Assembly (NCBI RefSeq): GCF_037023145.1
Contig: NZ_CP146094.1
Location: forward strand, 124,001-188,000
Reading direction: 5' to 3'
Origin: Ralstonia sp. RRA
GTDB taxonomy: Bacteria > Pseudomonadota > Gammaproteobacteria > Burkholderiales > Burkholderiaceae
Length of the DNA stretch: 64,000 nucleotides
The notes under the pieces are model-generated. The model was not told the origin of the DNA. It did no database searches and saw nothing but the letters and a program-made list of their open reading frames with translations. Of the stretch, positions 55,602 through 64,000 are shown piece after piece; the first letter of the stretch is position 1; every line of letters starts with the position of its first letter. The position numbers and the translations under genes are program-made.

Positions 55602-57523
55602 GCGACAACCCCCCAGTTCCTCTGCAGGGAGTCAAACCGCTCTTGCGCACCGGCGAATTTTCCCAGACCAAAGCGCTGCTGCTCGCTCTCATACTGCTCG
55701 AAGGTGCCAAACTTCTCTTCGATTTCAAAGGGCGACACTTCGCCTCGCGAGCAGCGATACATAGCAACTTCCATTGCCGACTTACCGACCGAGTCTTCCT
55801 CGTTGAAACCTGCTGTGCGCTGCTTGTTGACGTACTTGATCAGATCGATGTTCCGATGATCGCGGATCATCTCCAGCATGTAGGTATCGAGCTCAAGCAT
55901 CTCGGCGACCACCTTACGCCCGGCAATGCCATTGAGTTCAGTTAATCCTGGCTTGCGGCATTTTTCGCACCCGTGGAGATTCGTTATGAAGATGCCGTCA
56001 ACGTCGATCTCAAACAGGCGTTCAAGGCGATGCAAATACTCCGGGCTAGCAACTCGAGTTGCGGGGAATTCCTTACAACACTCGCAGTTGATCGGCACGA
56101 GTGCTTGGTAAACAAGCAAGTTCATGAACCCAGGGGTCGCCATGACTTCACGGGGAATCCCCAACTCCGACGAACAAAAGCGGTCGATACTGCCAATGTG
56201 TGACGGAGCGTGAACCGTAGTGAACCCAAGGTGGCCGGATTCGACAATGTCACGGAACATCGAGGCGCTTTCCAAATCACGACACTCACCAACAAGGACT
56301 GCGCTGGGGTCCATACGCTTCAACTGCCGCTTCCAGCCAATAAATGAATCGCCTTCCGTATCAGTCAGGGAACGCGACACGTTGAATTGGCGTACGCCAG
56401 GAATCAAGTACTCGACCGGATCTTCAACCGTGTACTTGGCCATCGTAGCGGGAAGACCGGCCATGTTGGTCTGCATGGTCGTCGATTTCCCCGAGCCGAC
56501 GATTCCAGCGACAGTGATTCCGCCCTTGTGACGGCTGATTGCGTTCCGCCACATATGGATCTGCTGGTCGAAGTAGCCGAGCTCCTCGAGAGACTTGATG
56601 CTTTGCATGTCATCCTGGAACAACATGCGCAGCACAACGATGCTACCGAGCGCGGTCCGACCTGACGCCCAACGGAACAGAACCTCACGGCCTTGAATCT
56701 TCAACTGCAGTTGGCACTGCTGCAGGATGTTCTCGTTGTACGAGTTGTGAGATCCATTCTGCGACTTGTTGTTGTACAGGTACGCGACCATGTCCAGCAA
56801 CGTATGCGTGTCGATCCAAAACTCGGGCGGCTGCACCAGCTTTCCGTGGATTCGGAACGAGACCTGAGATTTCGCCTGCCGGCGGTTCATTTCGATATGC
56901 AAGTCCGAGGCCTCATTTGCAATCGAGAACTCGCCCATCAGTTCGAACTGCCGGTAAAGAGCGCTTGCGTTCTTCTGCTCGAGCGACACAGCAGCAGACT
57001 TGCGCCGACGATTTTCCATCACCCGGTCGCGTGCGAGATCAATCAGTACCTGATCAGAGGCAATGTGATAGCCATCAGCAACAAGGTCCCACTTGACTGC
57101 CAAGTGCGCAACGAGCTCCTCGACGTAGTCGTCGTTTCGCATGTCCTTGGTCAGAATGATGGCGTACTCGCCCCGCTTCTTACCTTCAGCATTTGGCGGG
57201 GACACCTCCACTGGACAAACACATTGACGCATGGACGGCGGCATCTGGACCAGATCGTCGTCATACATCTTGCGTGTAAAGAGCGGAAGCGCGTCAACAG
57301 TGGAGATGACCACCGAGTCGTCAGCATCGCGGTCCTGAGGACCAATGCGCGGCGTTGCAATCTCGGCAGCGTCGGAATCGATCGTTACCGTGCCTTGAGG
57401 AGTCCCACCGGGAGACGACGGGGGCACCCAAGCACCCGACGAAACGATGTCCACGGGATTTCCGATGACCGGCTCAGCGCGATTCACGCTCGCCTCACCC
57501 CTGTTCAGAATTCGATTCAGCAT
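55598..57523 (-). CDS. pilQ: Pilus assembly ATPase PilQ
   Basis: 641 aa, GspE-type. N-terminal ~330-residue region; Walker A GIVGSGKST at about 340-348; Asp box TVEDPVEYL at about 365-373; Walker B AVLVGECRDLESA at about 408-420; His box FTTVHAP; and a zinc tetracysteine motif (CECC at 480-483 and CEKC at 519-522). Powers pilin polymerisation from the cytoplasm. Length is normal for R64-type PilQ with an extended N-terminus. Directly abuts pilP and overlaps pilR. Confidence 0.95.
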   Translation of the reverse strand: MLNRILNRGEASVNRAEPVIGNPVDIVSSGAWVPPSSPGGTPQGTVTIDSDAAEIATPRIGPQDRDADDSVVISTVDALPLFTRKMYDDDLVQMPPSMRQCVCPVEVSPPNAEGKKRGEYAIILTKDMRNDDYVEELVAHLAVKWDLVADGYHIASDQVLIDLARDRVMENRRRKSAAVSLEQKNASALYRQFELMGEFSIANEASDLHIEMNRRQAKSQVSFRIHGKLVQPPEFWIDTHTLLDMVAYLYNNKSQNGSHNSYNENILQQCQLQLKIQGREVLFRWASGRTALGSIVVLRMLFQDDMQSIKSLEELGYFDQQIHMWRNAISRHKGGITVAGIVGSGKSTTMQTNMAGLPATMAKYTVEDPVEYLIPGVRQFNVSRSLTDTEGDSFIGWKRQLKRMDPSAVLVGECRDLESASMFRDIVESGHLGFTTVHAPSHIGSIDRFCSSELGIPREVMATPGFMNLLVYQALVPINCECCKEFPATRVASPEYLHRLERLFEIDVDGIFITNLHGCEKCRKPGLTELNGIAGRKVVAEMLELDTYMLEMIRDHRNIDLIKYVNKQRTAGFNEEDSVGKSAMEVAMYRCSRGEVSPFEIEEKFGTFEQYESEQQRFGLGKFAGAQERFDSLQRNWGVVA

Positions 57524-58099
57524 TTAGCGTGCTCCTACGTTTCCGCCCATCATTTGACCCATTCCCATCGGCATGCCCGGTGCGGTAGGGGGCATCCCAG
57601 GCTGCGCGACTGCCTGCTTGTTTCGCGCTGGAGCAGGGATCCCCGTGTCATCTCCGATGCTGAACCCCTCATCCACAAGGGACTCGAAGTGCTTCACGGG
57701 CCCCCGAGCGGGTTTCAGATCGGCGCCCTCCGAGTTGATCGCAACGACGGTGTATCCACGCACCTTCTTTCCAACCCAGATCTGGTGAACAACTCCATTC
57801 CACATGAGGTACCCAGACAGATCCGGGACAATCCCGAAGCGAGCAAATAGACCGTCGCGGGGCTTTGGCTTCCCGCTCTCTGCGTCTTGTGCAACGGGCA
57901 AAGGCGCCATCGGCGCAGCCACCTGCGGAATCGATCCGGGAACACCAGAGTTGGCGCCTGACTTGTCGCTTTCTGTCAGGGCCTTGAGCGTCTTCGCAGC
58001 CTCTGCATCGATGAGCTCCGCGGTCGTGGGGCCACCCGCTTGCGCGCAAGTCCAAACGAGCGAAGCCACGAGTCCTGCAGCAATAAAAATTCGCTTCAT
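57524..58099 (-). CDS. pilP: Pilus assembly protein PilP
   Basis: 191 aa with a signal peptide (MKRIFIAAGLVASLVWTCAQA) and a small periplasmic domain ending in a Gly/Met/Pro-rich tail (GMPMGMGQMMGG). The middle (FARFGIVPDLSGYLMWNGVV, GYTVVAINSEGADL) matches the PilP pattern. It links PilO in the inner membrane to the PilN secretin. It stops one base before the pilQ start. Confidence 0.87.
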   Translation of the reverse strand: MKRIFIAAGLVASLVWTCAQAGGPTTAELIDAEAAKTLKALTESDKSGANSGVPGSIPQVAAPMAPLPVAQDAESGKPKPRDGLFARFGIVPDLSGYLMWNGVVHQIWVGKKVRGYTVVAINSEGADLKPARGPVKHFESLVDEGFSIGDDTGIPAPARNKQAVAQPGMPPTAPGMPMGMGQMMGGNVGAR

Positions 58100-58103
58100 A
58101 TTC

Positions 58104-59405
58104 CTATCCTTTAACCAGCACTTGGCCCTTGACCGTCACTTGAAAGAGTGAAGAGTTGATCGACGTTTGCGGTTGGGACACTTGCACGTTGATGGAACCA
58201 ACCGTTGCATATGCGGGGAATTTGCTCAGCAATTCAAAGTTGCGCACTGGGCCGGACATGCTCCATTGCGCTGCCCGGAAGGTGTTCTGTAGCGCGCTCG
58301 GTTCGATACCGTCGGCCCCAAAGAGCGCGAAAGGCGAAAGCACGTACGTCCCAGTGACTGAATACGCCTGGAGGAGCGACCCGAAATTAAGCGTCACCGC
58401 GTCAGCCGCAGGCGCGTGGTCGAGAAGCGCACCAATACGCTGAACTTGCCCAACCGGCGAACTGGTCTGAACGTGCGCCAGCTCACCGTCGAATCGATAC
58501 ACGCTTTTCCAGTCATCCGGCACAGCCGCCTGGAACGTCATGTACGTTGCCTGGGGCATCGAGCGTTTGTAGTCGACTGAGCAAGCCATAACTGACGCTG
58601 GCGTGAACGTGCACGTGGCTGCGGTCAGATGCCAGCCGCCGATATCCCACGGACGGGACCTAAACCACTGATACCAAGGGCCCAACTCAGGAGCCCCAAC
58701 GGCCGGATTGGACCTAACCGATGCGATGTTCTCGTCGTAGAGCTTCTGAGGATCCGGCTGCTGCTTTTGCCGATGCTCTTGCCACTTCCTCATACCCATC
58801 GGAATGGCAAATTGCACCGTAGCAAAGACCATCACCAACAGGCTGATCCCGACAGCGACCTTTCGAAGTGGAAGCTGCGCCTTCGGCCGATGCATGACGC
58901 TCACCGCATCTGCGAATTCAGCGAGCACGCCGATATGCGTGAGGTGAAGCCCCTCGATTCCGCGGACATCACCAACGATGTCAAATGGCTCCGCTCCGAC
59001 TAACTTTTCCCTGTACTCAGTGACCTTCTGCTCTACGACGTCACCCGGGACATCCACCAGATCGAACTTGTCTCTTGGCTTACCCTTGTAGAGCGCAATA
59101 AGGATGAAACTTCCGCTCTTACTCGGACTGTTCAAGACCAGCAGAACGTTCCTCTTGAGACCGGGGATACGTGACAGAATCTTCGCTGCGGCGTACACAG
59201 GCACGCTGGAAGCAGCCGCCTCCTTTTCTGTCAAATCGGAAGACGGGAGTAGGCCAACTTGAAGCGCCTCTGCGTCCGTCCAGATCAACGCTGACTTGAC
59301 CTCACGCGCCTTGCTGACTGCCTTAGCTTCGGGTGTGCCGCCACCTACAAGGCGTTTCCACGCGAGCCCGAACGCAATCTTCTTGCCGTTGACGTCGATA
59401 ATCAT
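58104..59405 (-). CDS. pilO: Pilus assembly protein PilO
   Basis: 433 aa. A cytoplasmic N-terminal domain (~175 residues, IIDVNGKKIAFGLAWKRLVG) precedes one membrane helix at about 183-203 (AVGISLLVMVFATVQFAIPM). A periplasmic C-terminal domain follows, ending SSLFQVTVKGQVLVKG. This bitopic arrangement matches R64-type PilO. Start overlaps the pilN stop by 4 bp, so pilN-pilO-pilP-pilQ-pilR is tightly coupled. Confidence 0.88.
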   Translation of the reverse strand: MIIDVNGKKIAFGLAWKRLVGGGTPEAKAVSKAREVKSALIWTDAEALQVGLLPSSDLTEKEAAASSVPVYAAAKILSRIPGLKRNVLLVLNSPSKSGSFILIALYKGKPRDKFDLVDVPGDVVEQKVTEYREKLVGAEPFDIVGDVRGIEGLHLTHIGVLAEFADAVSVMHRPKAQLPLRKVAVGISLLVMVFATVQFAIPMGMRKWQEHRQKQQPDPQKLYDENIASVRSNPAVGAPELGPWYQWFRSRPWDIGGWHLTAATCTFTPASVMACSVDYKRSMPQATYMTFQAAVPDDWKSVYRFDGELAHVQTSSPVGQVQRIGALLDHAPAADAVTLNFGSLLQAYSVTGTYVLSPFALFGADGIEPSALQNTFRAAQWSMSGPVRNFELLSKFPAYATVGSINVQVSQPQTSINSSLFQVTVKGQVLVKG

Positions 59406-61192
59406 GAGTCGGCATCCTGGACGGCGGCAGACAGAATAATGATTGTCGTTGTGCGCTGAGTGCTGGCCGCCTTCGATCCGCCGGCGATCAAAGGAACATC
59501 AGGAGCGAGCCCACGTCGGTCGAACTGATTTTGCTTCTGCTCGAAGCCGGTCAGAATGAGGGTGCCGCCGTTGTTCACGATCGCATCAATCGTGGCTCCT
59601 TCACCATTCGTGTTTGGTAGCTGGACTGTCTGCTGGTTTGCTCCCGAACCAGAAGTGAACTTATCAAGGCCCTGAAGCGTGGACTGATCAATGGACACGG
59701 TCATGTTGATCGAGCCGCGATTCGTCACACTTGGATAGATCATCAGCTTGAAGCCGACTTGGTCCTGAGCCGTGGTGATACCCGGTACCCCACCTGTACC
59801 ACCCGCAGTCGCCGTGGCCGGAGTCGTGCCTGAGACGTACGAGTAGGTCTGGCGTACGTTGTAGTACATGCCGTGCCGATTCTGGATCGACAGAGGGATC
59901 TCTGTTGTTGTCGAAACGCGCCCAAGCTCCTCTAGTGCTTGAACGATCGCTTGTGTACCTGAGAAGCCGCCGCTGGTAATGTTCAGACCGATTGAACCGG
60001 AGTTATTTAGTCCACCACTCTGTCCAATGAGCGAAACAGGCGAAATCGACGAAAGCTGGAACCCTGGAATGTTCTGCAGCGCCTTGGTCATGACCGCATT
60101 CCAGTTCACGGCCGCCTGCCCATTGTCCTTGGTAGTAACTTGGATCAGTTGAAGGCGAACCAGCACCATCTTCGACAACACACTTGTCGAAAATTTGACG
60201 ATTTCGTCCGCCTTGTCGACAGCCTCTTTTGTGTCAGTCAAAGTGATAGAGCCAAGTGCGGGGTCAGCCGAGATTGAGCCCGCGCGCGTCATGATCGTGC
60301 CGATCGAGGACTTGACCGATTCAACCTCGCTGATGTTGGTCGCCTCGCTCTTAATAGGAGCGTCCTGACCCTGCGCCTGAGTGTTCAGAGCGTTGGAATT
60401 GTTCGACTGCATCGTCGAACCCTTGAACGCGGTGGTGTACGACATGGACCCCGGTTTGACCGGAAGCAGCCAAGTCTTTGTCACCATACGGTAGAAGCGG
60501 ATAACCCCTTTCTGATCGTCGTAGTTCCAGTTGATGCCGAGTCGAGTCGAAATGAGATCGAGAGTCTTCGACAGAGCCATCTCTCCCGGCTCAAACTGGA
60601 CGTCCATCGGGGTATCAATAGAGGCGGCTCCAGAGTAGCCCTGAAGCCCACCCAACCCCTCCGTGGCAGTAGGGATCGGGGGAAGAACACCCTTGCCACC
60701 GGCAGCAAGGGGAAGTGAACCACCTGCACGCCCCCCTGCCGCCTGGCCCGCGAGAGCCCCCTTAGCATCATCTCCGGCTTGACCTTTGGGCAACAGAGCT
60801 GATGCGGGCAAGTAGACGTCCGAGTCGATCTTTACTGGAATGCCTGTCGCCAAGGTGATCCGCTCTGCGGCGACAGGGAGAGTTACGCGGCGCCCTGGAA
60901 ACATCACTTCCACTTTGACGTTCTTCCGAAGCGCCAACGGCAGGACAACTTCCCTGTTAAGGGCGACGGCCTTACCTGCCAAGAAGGGCGCGTTAACCAT
61001 TTCATCGCGCTCACGCACCTTCTGGCTGTTGAGAATCTGGTCGAGCAGCTGCTGGCGCCCTTCAACTTGGAGCCGCGTGTTGTCTTCCACCGTACCCTTG
61101 GTTTGGCGCTCGAGTGTGGGTGACACGCACCCCGACAGAGTCAGTGCAGCCACCAGCGGCATCACCACAAGGGCCTTCATCTCACGTTTCAT
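59402..61192 (-). CDS. pilN: Outer-membrane secretin PilN
   Basis: 596 aa lipoprotein: signal peptide with lipobox LTLSGC. N-terminal N-domains include a long Gly/Ala-rich linker (KGQAGDDAKGALAGQAAGGR). The C-terminal secretin core contains TSGGFSGTQAIVQALEELG, SIDQSTLQGLDKFTSGSGAN and NNGGTLILTGFEQKQNQ. Forms the gate for the pilus in the outer membrane. AAGGTAGACC precedes ATG 61192. First gene of the pil operon. Confidence 0.92.
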   Translation of the reverse strand: MKREMKALVVMPLVAALTLSGCVSPTLERQTKGTVEDNTRLQVEGRQQLLDQILNSQKVRERDEMVNAPFLAGKAVALNREVVLPLALRKNVKVEVMFPGRRVTLPVAAERITLATGIPVKIDSDVYLPASALLPKGQAGDDAKGALAGQAAGGRAGGSLPLAAGGKGVLPPIPTATEGLGGLQGYSGAASIDTPMDVQFEPGEMALSKTLDLISTRLGINWNYDDQKGVIRFYRMVTKTWLLPVKPGSMSYTTAFKGSTMQSNNSNALNTQAQGQDAPIKSEATNISEVESVKSSIGTIMTRAGSISADPALGSITLTDTKEAVDKADEIVKFSTSVLSKMVLVRLQLIQVTTKDNGQAAVNWNAVMTKALQNIPGFQLSSISPVSLIGQSGGLNNSGSIGLNITSGGFSGTQAIVQALEELGRVSTTTEIPLSIQNRHGMYYNVRQTYSYVSGTTPATATAGGTGGVPGITTAQDQVGFKLMIYPSVTNRGSINMTVSIDQSTLQGLDKFTSGSGANQQTVQLPNTNGEGATIDAIVNNGGTLILTGFEQKQNQFDRRGLAPDVPLIAGGSKAASTQRTTTIIILSAAVQDADS

Positions 61193-61429
61193 TGGTCTAC
61201 CTTGATTTAGTCGGCATTGGCTAACTGGCCTCCGTCCTGACCATTCCGTCGACTGCCTAACCGGCAGCCGACGAGGCCCTCTTGCACGGCGCCCTACCTC
61301 TTCCCATGAAGAAGTAAATCATGGCTAGATTCAATGAACTATCGAGAAACAGTGCCTATCGCGGGCACCTTTCCTACCATCGGCTGCGAACCCCCAACGG
61401 GTACGAGGGTAGGCTGTGGGATTCCTGGG
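61193..61429. other. Intergenic stretch upstream of pilN
   Basis: Probably holds the pil operon promoter, since a terminator of the upstream unit lies just beyond it (61430-61463). No clear -10/-35 pair could be picked with confidence. Confidence 0.4.
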
Positions 61430-61463
61430 CCCAAAGAGAAAGGGCGCCCTTTTCAAGGCGCCC
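61430..61463 (-). terminator. Rho-independent terminator after the TcpQ-like gene
   Basis: Minus strand: GGGCGCC-TTGAAAA-GGGCGCC then CTTTCTCTTTGG. Ends the virB10-virB9/ompA-tcpQ transcript 36 bp after its last stop, so pilN must have its own promoter. Confidence 0.85.
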
Positions 61464-61498
61464 ACTCGTGGAAACTACACGCTTTAGGTGTGGCGGAA

Positions 61499-61942
61499 CT
61501 ACTTCTTGCAGGGAGTAGTGAGCCTGACGACCTGCACCCAATTGTTCGCGTAATAGCACCCATGAACAGCCAAATCGCCGCGTTCGGTCGTATGAAGCGT
61601 GGCACGGACGGCATCCACGAATCCCATATTCGTCCACGTGTGCTCGCCGGTGATATTGATATCCCGGTCCACGTCCCACAACGCGTGCCATCCGGCTTCC
61701 TTAGCCCATCGATCAATCAGCTTTCGGAAGTTCTCGTCGCTTTCACGAACAATGAAATCTTGCTGAGCTCGCCCGATTGGCGCCACCTTTTCGCTAGTCG
61801 GCGCCGCAACGGTCGCCTGTGCAGTTGTCGGGCCAGCTTTTGGTACGAAGGCTTGGTTTTTATGCTCCTGAGCTGCAAAAGCTTGCACAGTGATCGCCAG
61901 TGCAGCCATCGCCCCTAGCCGGAGCAAAGTCAGTTTCTTCAT
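61499..61942 (-). CDS. TcpQ-family pilus accessory protein
   Basis: 147 aa from ATG 61942, overlapping the upstream stop (ATGA). Signal peptide MKKLTLLRLGAMAALAITVQ. Residues 65-145 match TcpQ: NFRKLIDRWAKEAGWHALWD, then DINITGEHTW, AVRATLHTTERGDLAVHGCY and NNWVQVVRL. TcpQ stabilises the TcpC secretin in Vibrio cholerae, and R64 PilL carries an equivalent domain. It is next to the secretin PilN. Two diverged relatives occur in the small-gene array. Confidence 0.8.
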   Translation of the reverse strand: MKKLTLLRLGAMAALAITVQAFAAQEHKNQAFVPKAGPTTAQATVAAPTSEKVAPIGRAQQDFIVRESDENFRKLIDRWAKEAGWHALWDVDRDINITGEHTWTNMGFVDAVRATLHTTERGDLAVHGCYYANNWVQVVRLTTPCKK

Positions 61943-63459
61943 TTTGTCGTGGTCTCGGCAGAGGGTTGAAGCACGATGACGTAGCGCTTGTCTGCTACGC
62001 GCGTCAATTGCAAGGTCCTGTTGTCCAGTGCGAGTTCCATCTTGTCTCGCATAGGCACAGTGAACGATGTTGGATCCTGCCAATCAACCGTGAGGTCGGT
62101 TTTATCCACACGGTCGAAAACATACATCGTCGAAGGCGTGCTACGCAGCTTCACCGCGAGGTTCCCATTCGCCTCGCTAAGCGTTTCGATGCCGGCCTTT
62201 CCAGCTACTTGCACGAGACCATTCAAATCCGCAGAGGCATACAGCGACTTCGCCACCTTATCAACGCCGAGGTTGAATGCCCCGGTGCCAGCCCTCGTGA
62301 TCTCTTCAGCTTTCGCCTCAATGGTTGGAAGCCGATCAATCGGCGGCACAGAGATCTTCGAATCGGCAAGGCCACCAATCCAGTTCAGGCGATAGCCTTC
62401 CTTGTCTGCGAACACTGACAGAGTGGACTTCATGGAGATCAAACCACCTCCTACTTTTCCGTCTCCACCACCGTCACCATAGCCAACCAGCTCGGCAAGC
62501 CTGCGCGCGCCCTCCTCTCGCGTGATGGCACCCGCCTGCATTTCCGATTTGACGGCGTCCGCCTTGAATGCCAGAGAATCAGGCGAAGCGTAGTCCACAG
62601 GCACTTGCGTCACCTTGCTGAAGATCTGAAGCTGCGCATCTAAGCCGCTGGCCCCGCTTGTATCGGCAACAAGTCGGATGATATTTGGAGCGACCCCGTT
62701 CTTTACGAGCCACTCCTTCACCGCCGCGGCTCGCTTCTCTGCGAGCGTCTCCATCATGCTGTCATCATCACGGCCCGTGACCACAATACGCCCTGCGCGA
62801 CGTGCAGATTCAAGAATCTCCGCAGCAGTGGCCTTCTTCGGCACGACCAGAGTCGAGCTCCCGCGCTTGAAGAGAACGTCGAAACGATCTTCTGTCGGGA
62901 GCGAGGTTGCCCATGCCGCGTTGTCTCCCGTTACAGGTACCGCGTAACTATTGGCTTGAATTGCTTGCTTAACGTGAATCGGACGCCCTCTTTGCAGTAT
63001 CGAATACAAAGCATCGGGATCAAGATTCTGTGCCGAGACTGATCCCTCCGCCGGACGCACTGCGAATCGAGAAATCGTGCCGCTCTGATGGATCTTCGCG
63101 CCATCATATTCAACGACCGCGGTCTCCTGGCCGCGTTGCAGGACGAATCGGTTGCCTACCATTGGAATGGTGTAGTAGAGCCCTTCCTGCGTTGGCTCGA
63201 GCAGTCTTCGCTTACCGCCTTCATCAAGTTCGATGACGGGCGCGAACTTCCCGATCGGGAACTGGAAGTACGTCTTTGCTCCATCATCAAATACTTGGCT
63301 CGGACGTACACTCGTTCCGCCCGAGGTTCGGTAAGCAAAGTCGTAATTCTGGTTCGAAGGTGCGGGAAGTGGCGAGGTTGCGCACCCGCTTGCTAGGAGG
63401 CCAACTAGGCACGCGATAGCAAGGCGGGACTGCACCATATTCAGAAAGCTGCTTTTCAC
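61939..63459 (-). CDS. VirB9/TrbG-like lipoprotein fused to an OmpA-like domain
   Basis: 506 aa. Lipobox LLASGCATS at about 22-30. Residues ~38-125 resemble the VirB9/TrbG/CagX N-terminal domain (QNYDFAYRTSGGTSVRPSQV, VFDDGAKTYFQFP). Residues ~205-265 look OmpA-like, that is peptidoglycan-binding (RIVVTGRDDDSMMETLAEKR, AVKEWLVKNGVAPNII). A long C-terminal half is not recognised. Coupling VirB9-like and OmpA-like parts would tie an outer-membrane core complex to the wall. Located between virB10-like and tcpQ-like genes; both junctions are tight. Confidence 0.72.
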   Translation of the reverse strand: MKSSFLNMVQSRLAIACLVGLLASGCATSPLPAPSNQNYDFAYRTSGGTSVRPSQVFDDGAKTYFQFPIGKFAPVIELDEGGKRRLLEPTQEGLYYTIPMVGNRFVLQRGQETAVVEYDGAKIHQSGTISRFAVRPAEGSVSAQNLDPDALYSILQRGRPIHVKQAIQANSYAVPVTGDNAAWATSLPTEDRFDVLFKRGSSTLVVPKKATAAEILESARRAGRIVVTGRDDDSMMETLAEKRAAAVKEWLVKNGVAPNIIRLVADTSGASGLDAQLQIFSKVTQVPVDYASPDSLAFKADAVKSEMQAGAITREEGARRLAELVGYGDGGGDGKVGGGLISMKSTLSVFADKEGYRLNWIGGLADSKISVPPIDRLPTIEAKAEEITRAGTGAFNLGVDKVAKSLYASADLNGLVQVAGKAGIETLSEANGNLAVKLRSTPSTMYVFDRVDKTDLTVDWQDPTSFTVPMRDKMELALDNRTLQLTRVADKRYVIVLQPSAETTTK

Positions 63460-63464
63460 GTTTG

Positions 63465-64000
63465 TTACCTATGAAAGGGTGGCAACACCAAATCTTTGCC
63501 AAGCACGATGCTGACGGGCGTACCGGGATCAACCGTGATGGTCGGCGGTGCGTTGCTGTAGCGATTCAAGATCTGCTGGGAGGTCTGCGTCAAAATCTGA
63601 CCAGCGGCATTCATAGGGTTCCCGCTGCCTGCATACACGTTCCCGCTGCCGGCACTTTTCGGGCTTGTCACATAGCCTAAAGCGGCAGGAATGATGGCCG
63701 TAGCGAAAATCTGCAAGAAATGGTTGTTGACGTCGCCGGTCAGACCAGTTGCGCCGGAAGAATCCGCGCCCTGTGAATTGGGCGTGTCCACGCAAATTCC
63801 GTCGGGCCGGCATATCCGCCCAACACCAACTTCGATCCGCGACTGACCAAGGCGAATGTCCCCATTGTTTCCGCCCGAAATGGTTGAACCTGCAGGAATG
63901 AGAATCTGCGTGCCGGTTACTGTGTCGTACACATCGCTGACAACATTCATCTCAAACGGCCCAGAGAGATCACTATTCAGCGCGCGAGTGGTGACAGCCT
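63465..64000 (-). CDS. VirB10/TrbI-like protein, C-terminal part (cut by window edge)
   Basis: The frame is open to the window end and encodes at least 178 residues. ALNSDLSGPFEMNVVSDVYD then TVTGTQILIPAGSTISGG is the hallmark of the VirB10/TrbI C-terminal domain that spans from inner to outer membrane in type IV secretion. The C-terminal end differs from typical VirB10, having a hydrophobic segment (FLQIFATAIIPAALGYV) and PGTPVSIVLGKDLVLPPF. The start and N-terminal anchor lie outside. Ends 5 bp before the VirB9-OmpA gene. Confidence 0.85.
   Translation of the reverse strand, partial: AVTTRALNSDLSGPFEMNVVSDVYDTVTGTQILIPAGSTISGGNNGDIRLGQSRIEVGVGRICRPDGICVDTPNSQGADSSGATGLTGDVNNHFLQIFATAIIPAALGYVTSPKSAGSGNVYAGSGNPMNAAGQILTQTSQQILNRYSNAPPTITVDPGTPVSIVLGKDLVLPPFHR

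Overview
The window is a stretch of a large conjugative plasmid or integrative conjugative element from a Gram-negative bacterium. A proteobacterium is clear, and a beta-proteobacterium (Burkholderiales-like) is my best guess. This rests on an R64/IncI-type thin-pilus cluster (pilN-O-P-Q-R-S-V), VirB9- and VirB10-like proteins, an actin-type plasmid partition gene, two toxin-antitoxin modules, an IS66 element, moderately high GC and Gram-negative signal peptides. No rRNA, tRNA, CRISPR array or housekeeping gene was seen. No replication initiator, relaxase, coupling protein or prepilin peptidase was recognised, so those must lie outside the window if the element is autonomous.

Layout. 1-1.3 kb: no confident gene. 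1.2-3.4 kb (+): an AbiEi/AbiEii-type toxin-antitoxin pair behind a palindromic operator array. 3.4-30.1 kb (-): a dense array of small genes, most of 45-180 codons, encoding exported, membrane-spanning, Cys-pair (zinc-ribbon-like) or soluble proteins of unknown function. The array is interrupted at 8.56-10.96 kb by an intact IS66 element with an 8-bp target duplication that splits one array gene in frame. 27.4-30.1 kb (-): three somewhat larger genes, two of which carry closely related structured leaders. 30.3-32.0 kb (+): a five-gene accessory operon with an XRE-type regulator and a palindrome in its promoter. 32.1-34.0 kb (+): a HipB/HipA module with repeated operators. 34.1-44.6 kb (-): a second part of the small-gene array, with paralogues of genes in the first part. 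44.6-47.9 kb (-): an LPD1-type zincin-like protein and a tyrosine recombinase. 47.9-49.5 kb: a 1.6-kb stretch without a confident gene but with several hairpins (possible origin or transfer region), ending in a centromere-like repeat. 49.5-51.9 kb (+): a ParM/StbA-like ATPase, its probable partner, an unknown gene and a VirB1/PilT-type lytic transglycosylase. 52.1-64 kb (-): minor pilin PilV, major prepilin PilS, PilR, PilQ, PilP, PilO, PilN, a TcpQ-like protein, a VirB9-OmpA fusion lipoprotein and the C-terminal part of a VirB10/TrbI protein cut by the window edge.

How it fits together. The right end builds an envelope-spanning pilus: secretin PilN, PilO/PilP, ATPase PilQ, platform PilR and pilins PilS/PilV, with VirB9/VirB10-like and TcpQ-like outer-membrane partners. 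The partition genes and the two toxin-antitoxin modules would stabilise the element. The small-gene array is the part with no ready explanation. It contains two more TcpQ-like proteins and an exported protein resembling part of PilV, so at least some of it may belong to the pilus/secretion machinery. Its genes are joined by recurring non-coding modules: a two-hairpin leader in front of exported proteins, a ~300-bp repeated leader, a second structured leader, and a recurrent initiation cassette. These, with several internal duplications, suggest modular growth by duplication.
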